A stretch of DNA of 64,000 nucleotides from contig JBMNFR010000006.1 in the NCBI GenBank assembly GCA_050949415.1, positions 620,001-684,000 of the forward strand, written 5' to 3'. Numbering within the stretch: the stretch's first letter is position 1; the number at the start of each line of letters is the position of its first letter. Source of the stretch: JAAZKI01 sp012799905. GTDB taxonomy: Bacteria; Verrucomicrobiota; Lentisphaeria; Oligosphaerales; Oligosphaeraceae. The notes beneath the pieces were generated by a model. The model did not search any database. It saw only the letters and a program-made list of their open reading frames with translations, and was not told the origin of the DNA. Both the position numbers and the translations under genes were made by a program. Shown here one piece after another: positions 44,894 through 53,777 of the stretch.

Positions 44894-45595
44894 ATGTCTT
44901 CTTTTTCAGCGATTCACGCTCTTCAGCGGCATGCCAGCATGGTTGATTATCCAGGCCGGCTTTCGGCGTTGATGTTTACCCGGGGATGCAATTTCCGCTG
45001 TGGCTTCTGCCATAATGTCACGTTGTTGGCCGGCGATGGCAAGAACTACACCTGGGATGAGCTGGAGGAGATTTGCCAGCGCTTTAAGCGGCAGTGGGTC
45101 AAGGCCGTCGTGATCAGCGGCGGCGAGCCGACCATTCAGGCGAGCCTGCCGGAGACGATTGACTTTTTTCGACGCCATGGCTTTGCCATCAAGCTGGACA
45201 CGAATGGCAGCCAGCCAACCGTGCTGGAAGCTGTCATCGACCGGATTGACTATGTGGCGATGGACATTAAGTGCGCCCTGGATTCCTATGAGGCGCTGAC
45301 CGGTTTTGGCGACTACGAGAAAATCCGTCAGTCAGTGCGGTTGGTCATGGAACGAGCCCGCGACTATGAATTTCGGACGACGGTGATTGAGACGTTCCAC
45401 TCGGAGCAGGAGCTGCATGATTGCGGCAAGTTGACGAGCGGCGCCAAGCGCTATATCGTGCAGCCGTTTGTGCCGCATGATGATCTGCTTGACGTGGCGT
45501 TGCGCCAGCAGCCGCGCACGCGGCCATCCCGCCTGCAAGAGGCTGCCAGTATCCTGCGGGCGTATGTGCAGGAAGTCCAGGTTCGCGGCGCTTGA
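44894..45595 (+). CDS. nrdG: Anaerobic ribonucleotide reductase activating enzyme (radical SAM)
   Basis: About 233 residues. The radical-SAM iron-sulfur motif CNFRCGFC is present (Cys32, Cys36, Cys39), followed by the SAM-binding GGEPT motif (VVISGGEPTIQ). The enzyme cleaves S-adenosylmethionine to place the glycyl radical on NrdD. It belongs to the NrdG2-type with a conserved DYPG motif near the start (MVDYPGRLSALMFTRGC). ATG 44894 was chosen; GTG 44873 lies in the dispersed repeat and ATG 44939 would cut into the conserved N-terminus. No Shine-Dalgarno is evident, perhaps because the repeat displaced it. It ends before a strong terminator pair. Confidence 0.9.
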   Translation: MSSFSAIHALQRHASMVDYPGRLSALMFTRGCNFRCGFCHNVTLLAGDGKNYTWDELEEICQRFKRQWVKAVVISGGEPTIQASLPETIDFFRRHGFAIKLDTNGSQPTVLEAVIDRIDYVAMDIKCALDSYEALTGFGDYEKIRQSVRLVMERARDYEFRTTVIETFHSEQELHDCGKLTSGAKRYIVQPFVPHDDLLDVALRQQPRTRPSRLQEAASILRAYVQEVQVRGA

Positions 45596-45604
45596 ATAAA
45601 ATAA

Positions 45605-45681
45605 GGCGCCGCTTTGATAATGCAGCGGCGCCGAACGAAATAGACGCTTGGGCGCCTCAGAGCAGTCTGAGGCGCCCTTTT
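45605..45681. terminator. Two hairpins between convergent nrdG and argD
   Basis: The first stem is GGCGCCGCT (45605-45613) with AGCGGCGCC (45624-45632). The second is a perfect 12-bp stem GGGCGCCTCAGA (45650-45661) with TCTGAGGCGCCC (45666-45677), a four-base loop and TTTT. They end nrdG on the plus strand and probably argD on the minus strand. Confidence 0.8.
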
Positions 45682-45694
45682 GATTGCGCTATGT

Positions 45695-46879
45695 TCACGC
45701 CATGGCTTCAGCCAGGATGGCGATGCCTTCCAGGACTTGTTCCCGGTTGATGGTCAGAGCCGGCATCAGGCGGAGTGTCTGTTCACCGGCAGTCAGCACC
45801 AGCAATCCGCGCTTGCGGCATTCTTCCTGGATGGCCTTGACCTTTTCGCCGACATCAACGCCAATCATCAGGCCGAGGCGGCGAATGTCTGTGACATAGC
45901 TGTGCTTGGCCTTCAGGGTCGTCAATTCCTGTTCGAACAATTCGCCCATAGCGTTGGCATTGGCCAGTACGTTGTCCTGTTCCAGGGTTTCGAACACGGC
46001 GATGCCAGCGGCGCAGGCGAGCGGCGTGCCGCCAAAGGTGCTGGCGTGCGTGCCTGGCGTCAACACGTCGGCAAGGCGTTGCTGGACTTCAAAGGCTGCG
46101 AGCGGGATGCCGTTGCCCAGGGCCTTGGCCATGCTCATGGCGTCCGGTATCACCCCGAAATGCTGGTGAGCGAAGAATTTGCCGGTTCTGCCCATGCCGG
46201 TCTGGACTTCGTCAAAGAGCAGCAGCAGGTTGTTTTCGTCGCAGAGTTGGCGCAGTCCAGTGAGGAATTGCGGGGTGGCAGGAACGACGCCGCCTTCGCC
46301 AAGCACTGGTTCGACGAGGATGGCGGCAGTGCGGGGAGTGATTTTGGCTTTGACTGAATCAAGGTCATTGTAGGTCGCAAAGTCGAATCCGGGCATATCG
46401 GGCTGGAATCCGACGCGATATTTGCTGCGTCCAGTGGCGGCGAGGGTGGCGAGGGTGCGGCCGTGGAAGGAGTTTTCCATGGCGATGATGTTGTTTTTGC
46501 CGTCGCTTTGGGTGTTGCCCCAGCGGCGGGCCAGTTTGATTAGCCCTTCGTTGGCCTCGGCGCCGCTGTTAGCGAAGAAGACCTTGCCGCCAAAGCTGTG
46601 GTCGGCGATAAGTTTGGCGAGTTGGGGCTGCTTGTCGTTGTAAAAAAGATTCGAGGCGTGCACGAGCGTGCCGGCCTGAGCGCAGAGGGCGGCAGTGACG
46701 CGCGGGTGGCAGTGGCCAAGGTTGCAGACGCTGATGCCCATGGTGAAATCCAGATAACGACGCCCCTCCACATCCCACAGATAAGAACCCTCGCCCCGCA
46801 CCATCATGGTGTCACGGGTGTAGGTGTTCAGGACATGGTCATTCTGCATGGCAAGAAGGCGTTGGAGTTCGGAGTTCAT
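45695..46879 (-). CDS. argD: Acetylornithine/succinyldiaminopimelate aminotransferase
   Basis: A 394-residue class III PLP aminotransferase. Residues that mark the family are GSYLWDVEGRRYLDF, NSGAEANE (PLP phosphate), the PLP-pyridine aspartate in LLFDEVQTGMGRTG (Asp223) and the Schiff-base lysine in MSMAKALGNG (Lys252). It transfers an amino group from glutamate to N-acetylglutamate semialdehyde in arginine synthesis, and often also serves lysine synthesis. An AGGAAAA site precedes the ATG. No arginine genes are adjacent; the upstream neighbour fabI has its own terminator. Confidence 0.9.
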   Translation of the reverse strand: MNSELQRLLAMQNDHVLNTYTRDTMMVRGEGSYLWDVEGRRYLDFTMGISVCNLGHCHPRVTAALCAQAGTLVHASNLFYNDKQPQLAKLIADHSFGGKVFFANSGAEANEGLIKLARRWGNTQSDGKNNIIAMENSFHGRTLATLAATGRSKYRVGFQPDMPGFDFATYNDLDSVKAKITPRTAAILVEPVLGEGGVVPATPQFLTGLRQLCDENNLLLLFDEVQTGMGRTGKFFAHQHFGVIPDAMSMAKALGNGIPLAAFEVQQRLADVLTPGTHASTFGGTPLACAAGIAVFETLEQDNVLANANAMGELFEQELTTLKAKHSYVTDIRRLGLMIGVDVGEKVKAIQEECRKRGLLVLTAGEQTLRLMPALTINREQVLEGIAILAEAMA

Positions 46880-46921
46880 GGCGCTTTTCCTGGATGGGGT
46901 GATAGGTGCGATGACACGGGG

Positions 46922-46957
46922 AAAAAAACGGCCGGGTCTGATTGCCAGACGCGGCCG
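46922..46957 (-). terminator. Intrinsic terminator after fabI
   Basis: On the minus strand CGGCCGCGTCTGG pairs with CAGACCCGGCCG through a four-base CAAT loop, with one internal mismatch, followed by seven T. It lies 28 bases after the fabI stop and before the argD start. Confidence 0.75.
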
Positions 46958-46984
46958 GGAGAGGGAATAGTGGCGGGCGGCTGG

Positions 46985-47803
46985 TCAATTCTGGTTGGGC
47001 GCGGTGACGCATCGGATTACGTCGCGGTCAAAGTAGTTGATGCTCATGCCGGCGTCAACCGTGATCGTCTGGGCATTGATGCCGCTTGACCTGGGGCTGA
47101 GCAGAAAGGCGACCACCTGGGCCGCCTCGTCCGTGCCCAGCGCCTGGCGGCGAGGGATGATTTTTTCGGCATACAGATAGGCGTCGATATAGCCGGGGAT
47201 GCCGGCCGACGCCGAGGTCTTGAGGAGGCTGGGGCCGACTGCGTTGACGCGGATGAACGGCGATGCTGCCTGGCTCAAAGATTTAGCGAGAAAAGCGACG
47301 CTGGAATCAAGCGCGGCTTTGATCGGTCCCATGTAGCCATAGTTCTCTGAGGCCATGCGGGTAGTCGAGATGCTCATGGTGACAATTGACGCATCCGGGG
47401 CAAATAAACCCTGCAAACGGTCGCAGGCCTGGATCAGGGAAAAGCAGGAAATGTCAAACGCTTGCAGAAAATCTTTTTTCAGGGTAGCGTGAAATGGCTT
47501 GATTCCTTCGCTGAAGTTGGCAAAGGCAATGGAGTGAACCAGGCCATGCACGACCTCGGCGTGTTGTTTGACTTGGCCAGCCAGCGCCGCGATGTCGTCG
47601 TCGGATTCGACATTGCAGACGATGCAGGGCGCTTCCTGTCCGACCAGGCTGCGGTTTTTATCAAGCAGCTCTTGGTCTTTGAACACGTAAATGACGTTCG
47701 CGCCGACTTCGCGCAAAACCTGGGCGACCGCCCAAGCTACGCTGCGGCGATTGGCGACGCCCATCACGACGATGTTCTTATTCTGAAGACGGAGAAAATC
47801 CAT
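46985..47803 (-). CDS. fabI: Enoyl-[acyl-carrier-protein] reductase (NADH), FabI type
   Basis: A 272-residue SDR of the FabI group, which reduces enoyl-ACP in the last step of fatty-acid elongation. Features: cofactor motif GVANRRSVAWAVA (15-27), VHSIAF (89-94), and the Tyr-x6-Lys catalytic pair Tyr155 and Lys162 in YGYMGPIKAAL. By ungapped comparison with E. coli FabI, the second active-site tyrosine (Tyr146 there, in LSYLG) is Ile145 here (MSISTT). A promoter lies about 50 bases upstream. The gene stands alone with a terminator behind it. Confidence 0.87.
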   Translation of the reverse strand: MDFLRLQNKNIVVMGVANRRSVAWAVAQVLREVGANVIYVFKDQELLDKNRSLVGQEAPCIVCNVESDDDIAALAGQVKQHAEVVHGLVHSIAFANFSEGIKPFHATLKKDFLQAFDISCFSLIQACDRLQGLFAPDASIVTMSISTTRMASENYGYMGPIKAALDSSVAFLAKSLSQAASPFIRVNAVGPSLLKTSASAGIPGYIDAYLYAEKIIPRRQALGTDEAAQVVAFLLSPRSSGINAQTITVDAGMSINYFDRDVIRCVTAPNQN

Positions 47804-47850
47804 GAATCCAGCTCAAATGAAGTGCAGAAAAATAAAAATAACGACGAAAA

Positions 47851-47883
47851 AGTTAATATAACCGTGTTTCGCCCTTCCGCCAA
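47851..47883 (-). promoter_or_regulatory. fabI promoter containing the 15-mer shared with manA
   Basis: On the minus strand TTGGCG (47878-47883) and TATATT (47855-47860) are 17 bp apart, a good sigma-70-like promoter. The -10 lies in the 15-mer AGTTAATATAACCGT (47851-47865, plus-strand reading), which occurs identically at 58582-58596 before manA. The leader would be about 45 bases. Confidence 0.6.
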
Positions 47884-47936
47884 TCAGGAGGAGTAGGCGG
47901 AAATATAATCGGTCACCGATTGATACGTGGAGTTCT

Positions 47937-48200
47937 CTTAGGGCGGATTCCGCGCACATAACCTATTTTGAACCACTGAACACACGAAATACTTAGGGTG
48001 GACTATCCGTCCACAACCTATTTTTTAACCACGAAAAAACACGAAAGGGCACGAAATTTTTATTTTTTGGGTTGTTGTAACCACAGAATACACGGAATAC
48101 CTAGGGTGGGCTGTGCCGTCCACAACCTATTTTTAACCACGGATGGACACAGATGAACACTGATTTTTTATAGGATTGTTTTTGTAACCACTGAACACGC
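47937..48200. repeat. Cluster of TTAGGGTGGAC and ACCACGGATGAACAC type dispersed repeats
   Basis: Three copies of (C)TTAGGGTGGAC...CCACAACCTATTTT (near 47937, 47990 and 48100) alternate with AACCACNGAANACACG segments. The gap 47804-48258 holds the fabI promoter, these repeats and the left end of the insertion sequence; no gene is seen. Confidence 0.75.
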
Positions 48201-48245
48201 GGAATACACGGAAATTTTGTTTAACACCGATTTTCACAGTTCTAA

Positions 48246-50046
48246 ATTAACCCTAAATTCATGAAATTGTCGCGCCGGAAAACGTGAGCCGTCGATTACC
48301 CATCCAGGGGATTTTCTGCGCGTCGAAGCTCTTTCCCATTTCCAGCAGCAATGGCAACTCCCTTTTCTTTTTCAACACGACCTCGACCTTCTCTTCACCG
48401 TATCGGATTGTCGCCATGTTGTCGATGAATTTGTTGAAGAGGGTTTCCGACTCGCACTGCCCATAGCCGGTCAATTCCCTGGCCAGCAGGCGATAAAGAT
48501 TGTGAGCCAGAATTGACATGGTGAGGTCGAAGTCAACTTTGATGACGATTGACGACGACACCCGGTTCAGGTGGAAGAAGTAGATTTGCTCAGAAATGCT
48601 CTTTTCGACCAGCCAACGGCGCGTGTAGGTCCGGATCAGCAACTCCGCCGGAGTGGACAAATCGTTGGTGATGAGCAGCGCAGGCTTGATTTTCCCGTGC
48701 CCGGTGATGGCGATTTGGCGAACTTCGCCGCCGTATCCCTTCAACGGCACAAGCGAGTCGTTGACCCTGAGCGTCCGGAAGCCTTCCGCGCACTCAACCT
48801 TCAATCTCTTCCACGCGGTGTCAGGGAGTGCCTCGATGTCCGCGACCAGGTTGCGCCCCCGCCTTCGGACAGTCAGGAATTTAACCCCCTCCGCATTCAG
48901 TTTGCCAAGGTTCTGATAGGTGGTGAACTTGCTGTCAAACACCAGGTACTGGGGAGATGCTCCGCCGTCCCCCCGGTAGAAATCCAGAAATTCCAGCACC
49001 ACATCTCCTTCATGGTCATGGCGGACGCCTGCGTCGCCGTAGCAAATGATTCCCGTATCCGGGGAGTGCGCCAGCGCGGCCTGGATGCTTTTGAGCGCCT
49101 TGCCCCGCTTTCCTGACCAGTTGTTCTCCAAATGCGAGCCTTCGCCCCAGCAGGGGATGGTGGTGAAGTCCAGGCACTGGGGTCCCTCGGCCAAGCCGGC
49201 GCCTTGCCATATTACGTTCATCTTTTTGAGAAACTTCACGTTCATGTCCCTGGTCACGCGGAACGAATAGCTTGACAGCCAAGCGGTCTTTGGCAGCACG
49301 TTCATGCCCGCGAACAAGCCCAGCCCGCAATCCATGCACCACTGGTCATCGTGGCTGTAGCGCTGGAAGCCGGACAATTTCAGCCCAAGGAAGGACAGCA
49401 CGGACTGGAGGCTTGGCAGGCATTTGCTTTCCGGGTACCCTGATTCAACGATGGCCTCATCAATCCGATACTTGACAATCAAATGCGCGAACAGCAAAAT
49501 GCCACCCATGGAAGTCGTGAACTCGTCGGGCCGGTCGTCTCGAAGAGTGGAGATGGGCGCCGCAAGCACCTGACGCCGCTCCTGGTCGGACTCGCGCCTG
49601 GCCATGCGGCGGGGCAGCCTTCCAAAGCCCGCCCGTCTGACGACGTTCCAAATGTACGATTCCGACACCTTGACACCGGTGGAGTCAAGGCGGATTTTGA
49701 TGTCGGACACCGAAAGGTATTGTTTGCGCAACTCTATGATCTTCTCGTCGCAGTCTGACAAGCCAAGACGGGCGGGGCGACCGCGCCCCGCCGCGGAAAA
49801 GAAAAGCTTCTCGGGGTTGCCGGCGCCCAGCTCCTGCCGAAAGTCACGCATCAAGGAATACACGGTCAAGACGGAGTACCCAAAGCGCTCGGCGATTTCG
49901 GCCGCTGCCATGCGGTCAATGAAAAAAGCCCGGAGCGCCTCGTACTGTTTTTGTTGAGGGAGAACTGGAGAAAGAAAAAATTGATCGGGAGTGATCGTTT
50001 TTTGAATGGTCGATTCGTTCATCACTGCCTCCGCATTAGGGTTAAT
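48246..50046 (-). mobile_element. Insertion sequence with DDE transposase
   Basis: The transposase gene is tightly framed by an 11-bp perfect inverted repeat, ATTAACCCTAA at 48246-48256 and its complement at 50036-50046, the left one 2 bp after the stop and the right one 10 bp before the start. No target-site duplication is obvious, so the exact ends are uncertain. Confidence 0.55.
48259..50025 (-). CDS. IS4-like DDE transposase
   Basis: A 588-residue transposase. Two helix-turn-helix units occupy about residues 25-65 and 90-135 and should bind the element ends. A DDE RNase-H-like catalytic domain follows: Asp286 in QCLDFTTIP, Asp364 in YLVFDSKFTT and Glu474 in the Y-x2-RW-x2-E segment YTRRWLVEKSISE, which recalls the IS4 signature. 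A beta-strand insertion lies between the second Asp and the Glu. The frame is intact, so the element may be active. The exact IS family cannot be named from motifs alone. A second in-frame ATG directly follows the first. Confidence 0.82.
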   Translation of the reverse strand: MMNESTIQKTITPDQFFLSPVLPQQKQYEALRAFFIDRMAAAEIAERFGYSVLTVYSLMRDFRQELGAGNPEKLFFSAAGRGRPARLGLSDCDEKIIELRKQYLSVSDIKIRLDSTGVKVSESYIWNVVRRAGFGRLPRRMARRESDQERRQVLAAPISTLRDDRPDEFTTSMGGILLFAHLIVKYRIDEAIVESGYPESKCLPSLQSVLSFLGLKLSGFQRYSHDDQWCMDCGLGLFAGMNVLPKTAWLSSYSFRVTRDMNVKFLKKMNVIWQGAGLAEGPQCLDFTTIPCWGEGSHLENNWSGKRGKALKSIQAALAHSPDTGIICYGDAGVRHDHEGDVVLEFLDFYRGDGGASPQYLVFDSKFTTYQNLGKLNAEGVKFLTVRRRGRNLVADIEALPDTAWKRLKVECAEGFRTLRVNDSLVPLKGYGGEVRQIAITGHGKIKPALLITNDLSTPAELLIRTYTRRWLVEKSISEQIYFFHLNRVSSSIVIKVDFDLTMSILAHNLYRLLARELTGYGQCESETLFNKFIDNMATIRYGEEKVEVVLKKKRELPLLLEMGKSFDAQKIPWMGNRRLTFSGATIS

Positions 50047-50291
50047 AAAAAAAGTTATACGGAATACAGTAATTCGTTAAATCAGGATGTCAAGCCGAAT
50101 CTTGAGGAAACAGGACGCATTTTAGGCTCAAAAAGCCTCGCCTCCTTAATCATTCGCTGGTAAACTTGGAGTTTTAGAGTAATTGGTATACATTCTAAAA
50201 ACCCTAATTATTGCTCCTGCGCATGAAAAACACGGAAGCTTTCTTGTGGTGCGCAGAAAAAATTAGGGGGATTTAAAACCGTGAAAATCTG

Positions 50292-50416
50292 TGATTATGA
50301 ATTATGAAATGCGCCTCAGCATTCAGCATTCAGCATTCAGCATTCAACATTCAGCATTCAGGCCGCTCGCCGCTCGCCCCTCGCCCCTCGCCCCTCGCCC
50401 CTCGCCCCTCGCCCCT
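50292..50416. repeat. Composite heptamer repeat, reverse copy of that at 293-398
   Basis: ATTATGAATTATGAAAT (two or three GAATTAT heptamers), then GCGCCT, then six CAGCATT heptamers (50318-50359), then about seven CGCCCCT heptamers (50370-50416). This is the reverse complement of the arrangement at the window start. The gap 50047-50587 holds nothing else recognisable apart from a short AGGCT-caaaa-AGCCT hairpin near 50120. Confidence 0.8.
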
Positions 50417-50587
50417 TTCCTGAGACCGCTGCTCGTCGGATTTTCGAATATCAATGAGTGACCGATTACGATTCCACTTCCTTCTAGGACGTGACAAAGT
50501 CGTGATGACGTGCTATGGTAAGGTATGGCATGACAATAGATGTTGTCAATGTGCAAGATGTCGTTTGTTGCTGGGGGTCTTGCCGTT

Positions 50588-51118
50588 ATGTTGAACAAAG
50601 CCGAGACAGCGGACGTGCCCGAGCGGGATTTTTTCAGGGTTTTGCTGGAGGACCTGGTCTGCCAAGAGCATCCTCTGGTCGAGCTGGCCCAGGAGATTGA
50701 CTGGAGCCGTTTTGATGAGTTGCTGGCCGATTTGTTTAGTCCGAATCGAGGACGCTATTCGTGTCCGACGCGCCTGATGGTTGGACTGCTGATGCTCAAG
50801 GAATTAAGCGGTCTCAGTGACAAAGCCCTTCTCGACTACTGGACGGAGAATCCCTACTGGCAGTATTTCACGGGCGGGGTCTATTTTGAGCACCAAGCGC
50901 CGATAGCGCCGAGCAGCCTGAATCGCTGGCGGCATCGATTGCAGCATTGCGGCGGCGATGTGCTGCTGGAGGAAATGCTTGGCGACCGCCAACGTCGGCG
51001 GCAGTTCGCGCCGGTCTGGACGGTCGGGAGAACGCAGCGTCCCCGGAGAAAGGCGGCGGCTACCAAGGCGGCGGCTGAGGACGCAGAGTCGGATGAATTG
51101 CTGCTGCCGTTGCAGTAA
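50588..51118 (+). pseudogene. Truncated IS5-type transposase (N-terminal part only)
   Basis: Residues 1-130 match the N-terminal InsH/DUF772-type domain of IS5-family transposases: DFFRVLLEDLVCQEHPLVELA, CPTRLMVGLLMLKELSGLSD, and ENPYWQYFTGGVYFEHQAPI then SSLNRWRHRL. After about residue 140 the frame becomes an Arg/Ala-rich low-complexity tail (RRKAAATKAAAEDAESDE) and stops. The catalytic DDE domain is missing, so this is an IS remnant. ATG 50588 fits the family start better than 50540. Confidence 0.75.
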
Positions 51119-51212
51119 AGGACGCGGTTGTTTCGGTCAGTTCAGGGCAATTTTCCCGCAGTGGTTTCTCTTGACATGGTTTGACGATTGACGCCAGGAT
51201 GGCCGAGATTGC

Positions 51213-52979
51213 TTATTGTGCCGGCGGCGCGACTGGCTGCTGCTGCGGCGCGGGTACTGGCGCGGGCGTGGGTCGCCGGACTGGCGGCGCTTGGCGGCGG
51301 GGCGGCGTTGGCGGCCGCTGCTGTTGCATCCGTTGCTGTCGGCGTTGGCGGGCCTCTTCCTGGGCAGCGATCCTGCGTTGGCGGGCCTCTTCCTGGGCAG
51401 CGGTTCTGGTGAGGAAATTGGTGATCAAGCGCCGGGTCATCTCATTCTGACAAGTCTCCAGGTGATTCTGCAAGGCCGTGATGATTTCCGGCGATGGCTG
51501 GGGCACGCGGGTCAGCCCGCGGGCAGCGGCGTCGCGGATGTCGAGATTAGGATCGTCCATGCTGGCGAGGAGGATATCCTGCCAGCCTTCCGGCCGGAAA
51601 GTCGCGATTTGCAGCAAGGCTTGTTGCCGGACGGCGACATCGGCGTCCAGGCAGGCGTCAAGCAGCATTTCGCCGCGTTGCGGTTCTGGCAGAGTTGTGC
51701 AGGTGCGCACCGCGAGCAGGCGCGCTTCCGGCGCTTTGGCTGTCATCAGGGTCTGGATGTGCTCCGGGGTCAATTCCTGGCGTCGGCGGGTGATGACCGT
51801 CGCGGCCATTTGCCGGACTGGCGCTGAGGGTGACTGCATGAACGGCAGGAAGAAATCAATGGGGCGCGTTTCGGCCTGGTTGGCGCCAATGGCGCGGAGA
51901 GCTTCTGCTTGCAGTTCCGGCGAGCCTTCCGCCAGCAGTTCCTCGTAGACCGGCCCTGATTTATCCGGGAAGACGCGGAGCAGCGGCATAAGGGATTTGC
52001 GCAGATCGGTCGGGAGTTGGCGGTCGCGGATCATGGCGCTCAAGGGCGGAAAGGCGTCTGCATCGAGTTGTCCAGCGAATTGTCGGACAGCTTCAGCGCG
52101 GACAGCGATGTTTTGGTCATTGAGGAGGCTTTTGAGGATGGGTGTCCCCGCGCCGCCGAGGCGGGAAGCGGTGCGGGCCAGTTCCTGGCGCACGGCTGGA
52201 ACCGGGTCTTGCGTTAAGGGTTGCAAGCGGACAGCCCGTTCTTCCTCCTGGCCGATGACCTGCGCGTAGGCGATTAAAGCGAGCGTGCGCACTTCGGCGT
52301 CCGGGTCAGCGAAGAAAGTCTCGATTTTGGCTGGCGACAGCGGTTTTGGGAAAAAGCGGGCGCCGCTAAGGACATTGCGGCGGACGGATGGGTCGTCGTC
52401 GCTGAGGGCGTGGTTCAGGCAGGCCAGGGCTTCTTCGGTTTCGTCGTCGGTGCGTCCGCCTCCGGCACGGATGGTGATATTGCCGGTGATGGCGATTGGC
52501 CCGCTGAGAGATACGCCGCTGGCTTCAGGAATCAGCGCTGAAGCGATGCGGCGGATGTGGACATCAGGGTCGCGCAGGAGCCTGAACACCGGTATTCTGG
52601 CGGCAGGCGGGAACATGCGGTCTTCGGTCAAGGCGACCAGGGCGCTTTGACGGACGACGGCGTCCTGATCAGACAGGCAGTCGATGATGGCCTGTTCGGC
52701 TTCCTGAGTGCGGTATTTGCCAATGATCATGGCGGCTCGGCGTCGGTCTTCGACGGTCGGGCTTTTCAGGTCGCGAAGGCATTTGGCGATGGTCTCCACC
52801 TCGGTTTCGGTCAGTCGAGCTGCGGGTTGGCCGGGGGCTGGGGGCGGCTGTTTCGGCGCCTGGGCGAGGGCGGTTCCGGCCAGCAGGGCGGTCAGAGCGA
52901 GGGCGAGCATGCGTCCTGGGGCTCGGAGAGGGGCTCCGGGCCTGGTGGCGAGGTCCGGGGTGTTCCTGGTCTGGCTCAT
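51213..52979 (-). CDS. Secreted HEAT-repeat protein
   Basis: A 588-residue exported protein with a basic leader and hydrophobic signal segment ending TALAQA near residue 40. Residues 50-530 form about ten HEAT-like helical repeats of 30-38 residues with recurrent aspartate-V-R cores (DQDAVVRQSALVAL, DPDVHIRRIASAL, DDPSVRRNVLSG, DADVAVRQQALLQI, DPNLDIRDAAARG). An insertion near 155-175 (SGPIAITGNITIRAGGG) breaks the helical pattern. The tail has two AAQEEARQRR copies and a Gln/Pro-rich end. HEAT repeats serve as protein-binding scaffolds. AAGGAG seven bases before the ATG supports the start. Its promoter side faces the second hairpin array. Confidence 0.82.
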   Translation of the reverse strand: MSQTRNTPDLATRPGAPLRAPGRMLALALTALLAGTALAQAPKQPPPAPGQPAARLTETEVETIAKCLRDLKSPTVEDRRRAAMIIGKYRTQEAEQAIIDCLSDQDAVVRQSALVALTEDRMFPPAARIPVFRLLRDPDVHIRRIASALIPEASGVSLSGPIAITGNITIRAGGGRTDDETEEALACLNHALSDDDPSVRRNVLSGARFFPKPLSPAKIETFFADPDAEVRTLALIAYAQVIGQEEERAVRLQPLTQDPVPAVRQELARTASRLGGAGTPILKSLLNDQNIAVRAEAVRQFAGQLDADAFPPLSAMIRDRQLPTDLRKSLMPLLRVFPDKSGPVYEELLAEGSPELQAEALRAIGANQAETRPIDFFLPFMQSPSAPVRQMAATVITRRRQELTPEHIQTLMTAKAPEARLLAVRTCTTLPEPQRGEMLLDACLDADVAVRQQALLQIATFRPEGWQDILLASMDDPNLDIRDAAARGLTRVPQPSPEIITALQNHLETCQNEMTRRLITNFLTRTAAQEEARQRRIAAQEEARQRRQQRMQQQRPPTPPRRQAPPVRRPTPAPVPAPQQQPVAPPAQ

Positions 52980-52997
52980 GGCGTCGCTCCTTTTCGA

Positions 52998-53735
52998 TTC
53001 CCCCAGGCTAAAGCCTGTGGGACATACAGCAAACTAAAGTTTGAACTACATACGGCAGGCTAAAGCCTGCGGGACATACAGCAAACTAAAGTTTGAACTA
53101 CATGCTCGTGCAAGCGAGGTAGATAGTGCAAGCTGAAGATTGAACTACATGCGAGATACGTGAGATATGTAAGCAGGCTAAAGCCTGCGGGACATACGGC
53201 AAACTAAAGTTTGAACTACATGCTCCTGCAAGCGAGGTACGTACGGCAAGCTGAAGCTTGAACTACATGCGAGATACGTGAGATATGTAAGCAGGCTAAA
53301 GCTTGCGGGACATACGGCAAACTAAAGTTTGAACTACATGCTCGTGCAAGCGAGGTAGATACGGCAAACTGAAGCTTGAACTACATGCTCGTGCAAGCGA
53401 GGTAGATACTGCAAGCTGAAATTTGAATTGCATGTTGGCAGGCTAAAGCCTGCGGGACATACGGCAAACTAAAGTTTGAACTACATGCTCGTGCAAGCGA
53501 GGTAGATACGGCAAGCTGAAGTTTGAACTACATGCGAGATACGTGAGATATATAAGCAGGCTAAAGCCTGCGGGACATACAGCACACTAAAGTTTGAACT
53601 ACATGCTCGTGCAAGCGAGGTAGATACGGCAAACTGAAGCTTGAACTACGTACGGCAAGCTAAAGCTTGAACTACATGCTCGTGCAAGCGAGGTAGATAC
53701 GGCTGGCTGAAGATTGAACTACATGCGGCTGGCTG
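52998..53735. repeat. Second hairpin repeat array with shuffled modules
   Basis: The array uses modules A to D of the 3.4-kb array plus a new module E (tgcgagatacgtgagatatgtaa). A modules begin at 53055, 53173, 53291, 53438 and 53556, so an A-B-C-D-E unit of 118 bp repeats, with one 147-bp unit that carries an extra C-D pair. It fills the gap between the dnaJ stop and the HEAT-protein start; no gene is seen. Confidence 0.92.
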
Positions 53736-53777
53736 AAAGCATACAAGTGCTTATTATAAAACTTCGCACATTACCGA

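Noticed and set aside
48246..51118. Composite transposon formed by the two transposase loci
   Set aside because: The two transposases belong to different families, the second is truncated, and no passenger gene lies between them.
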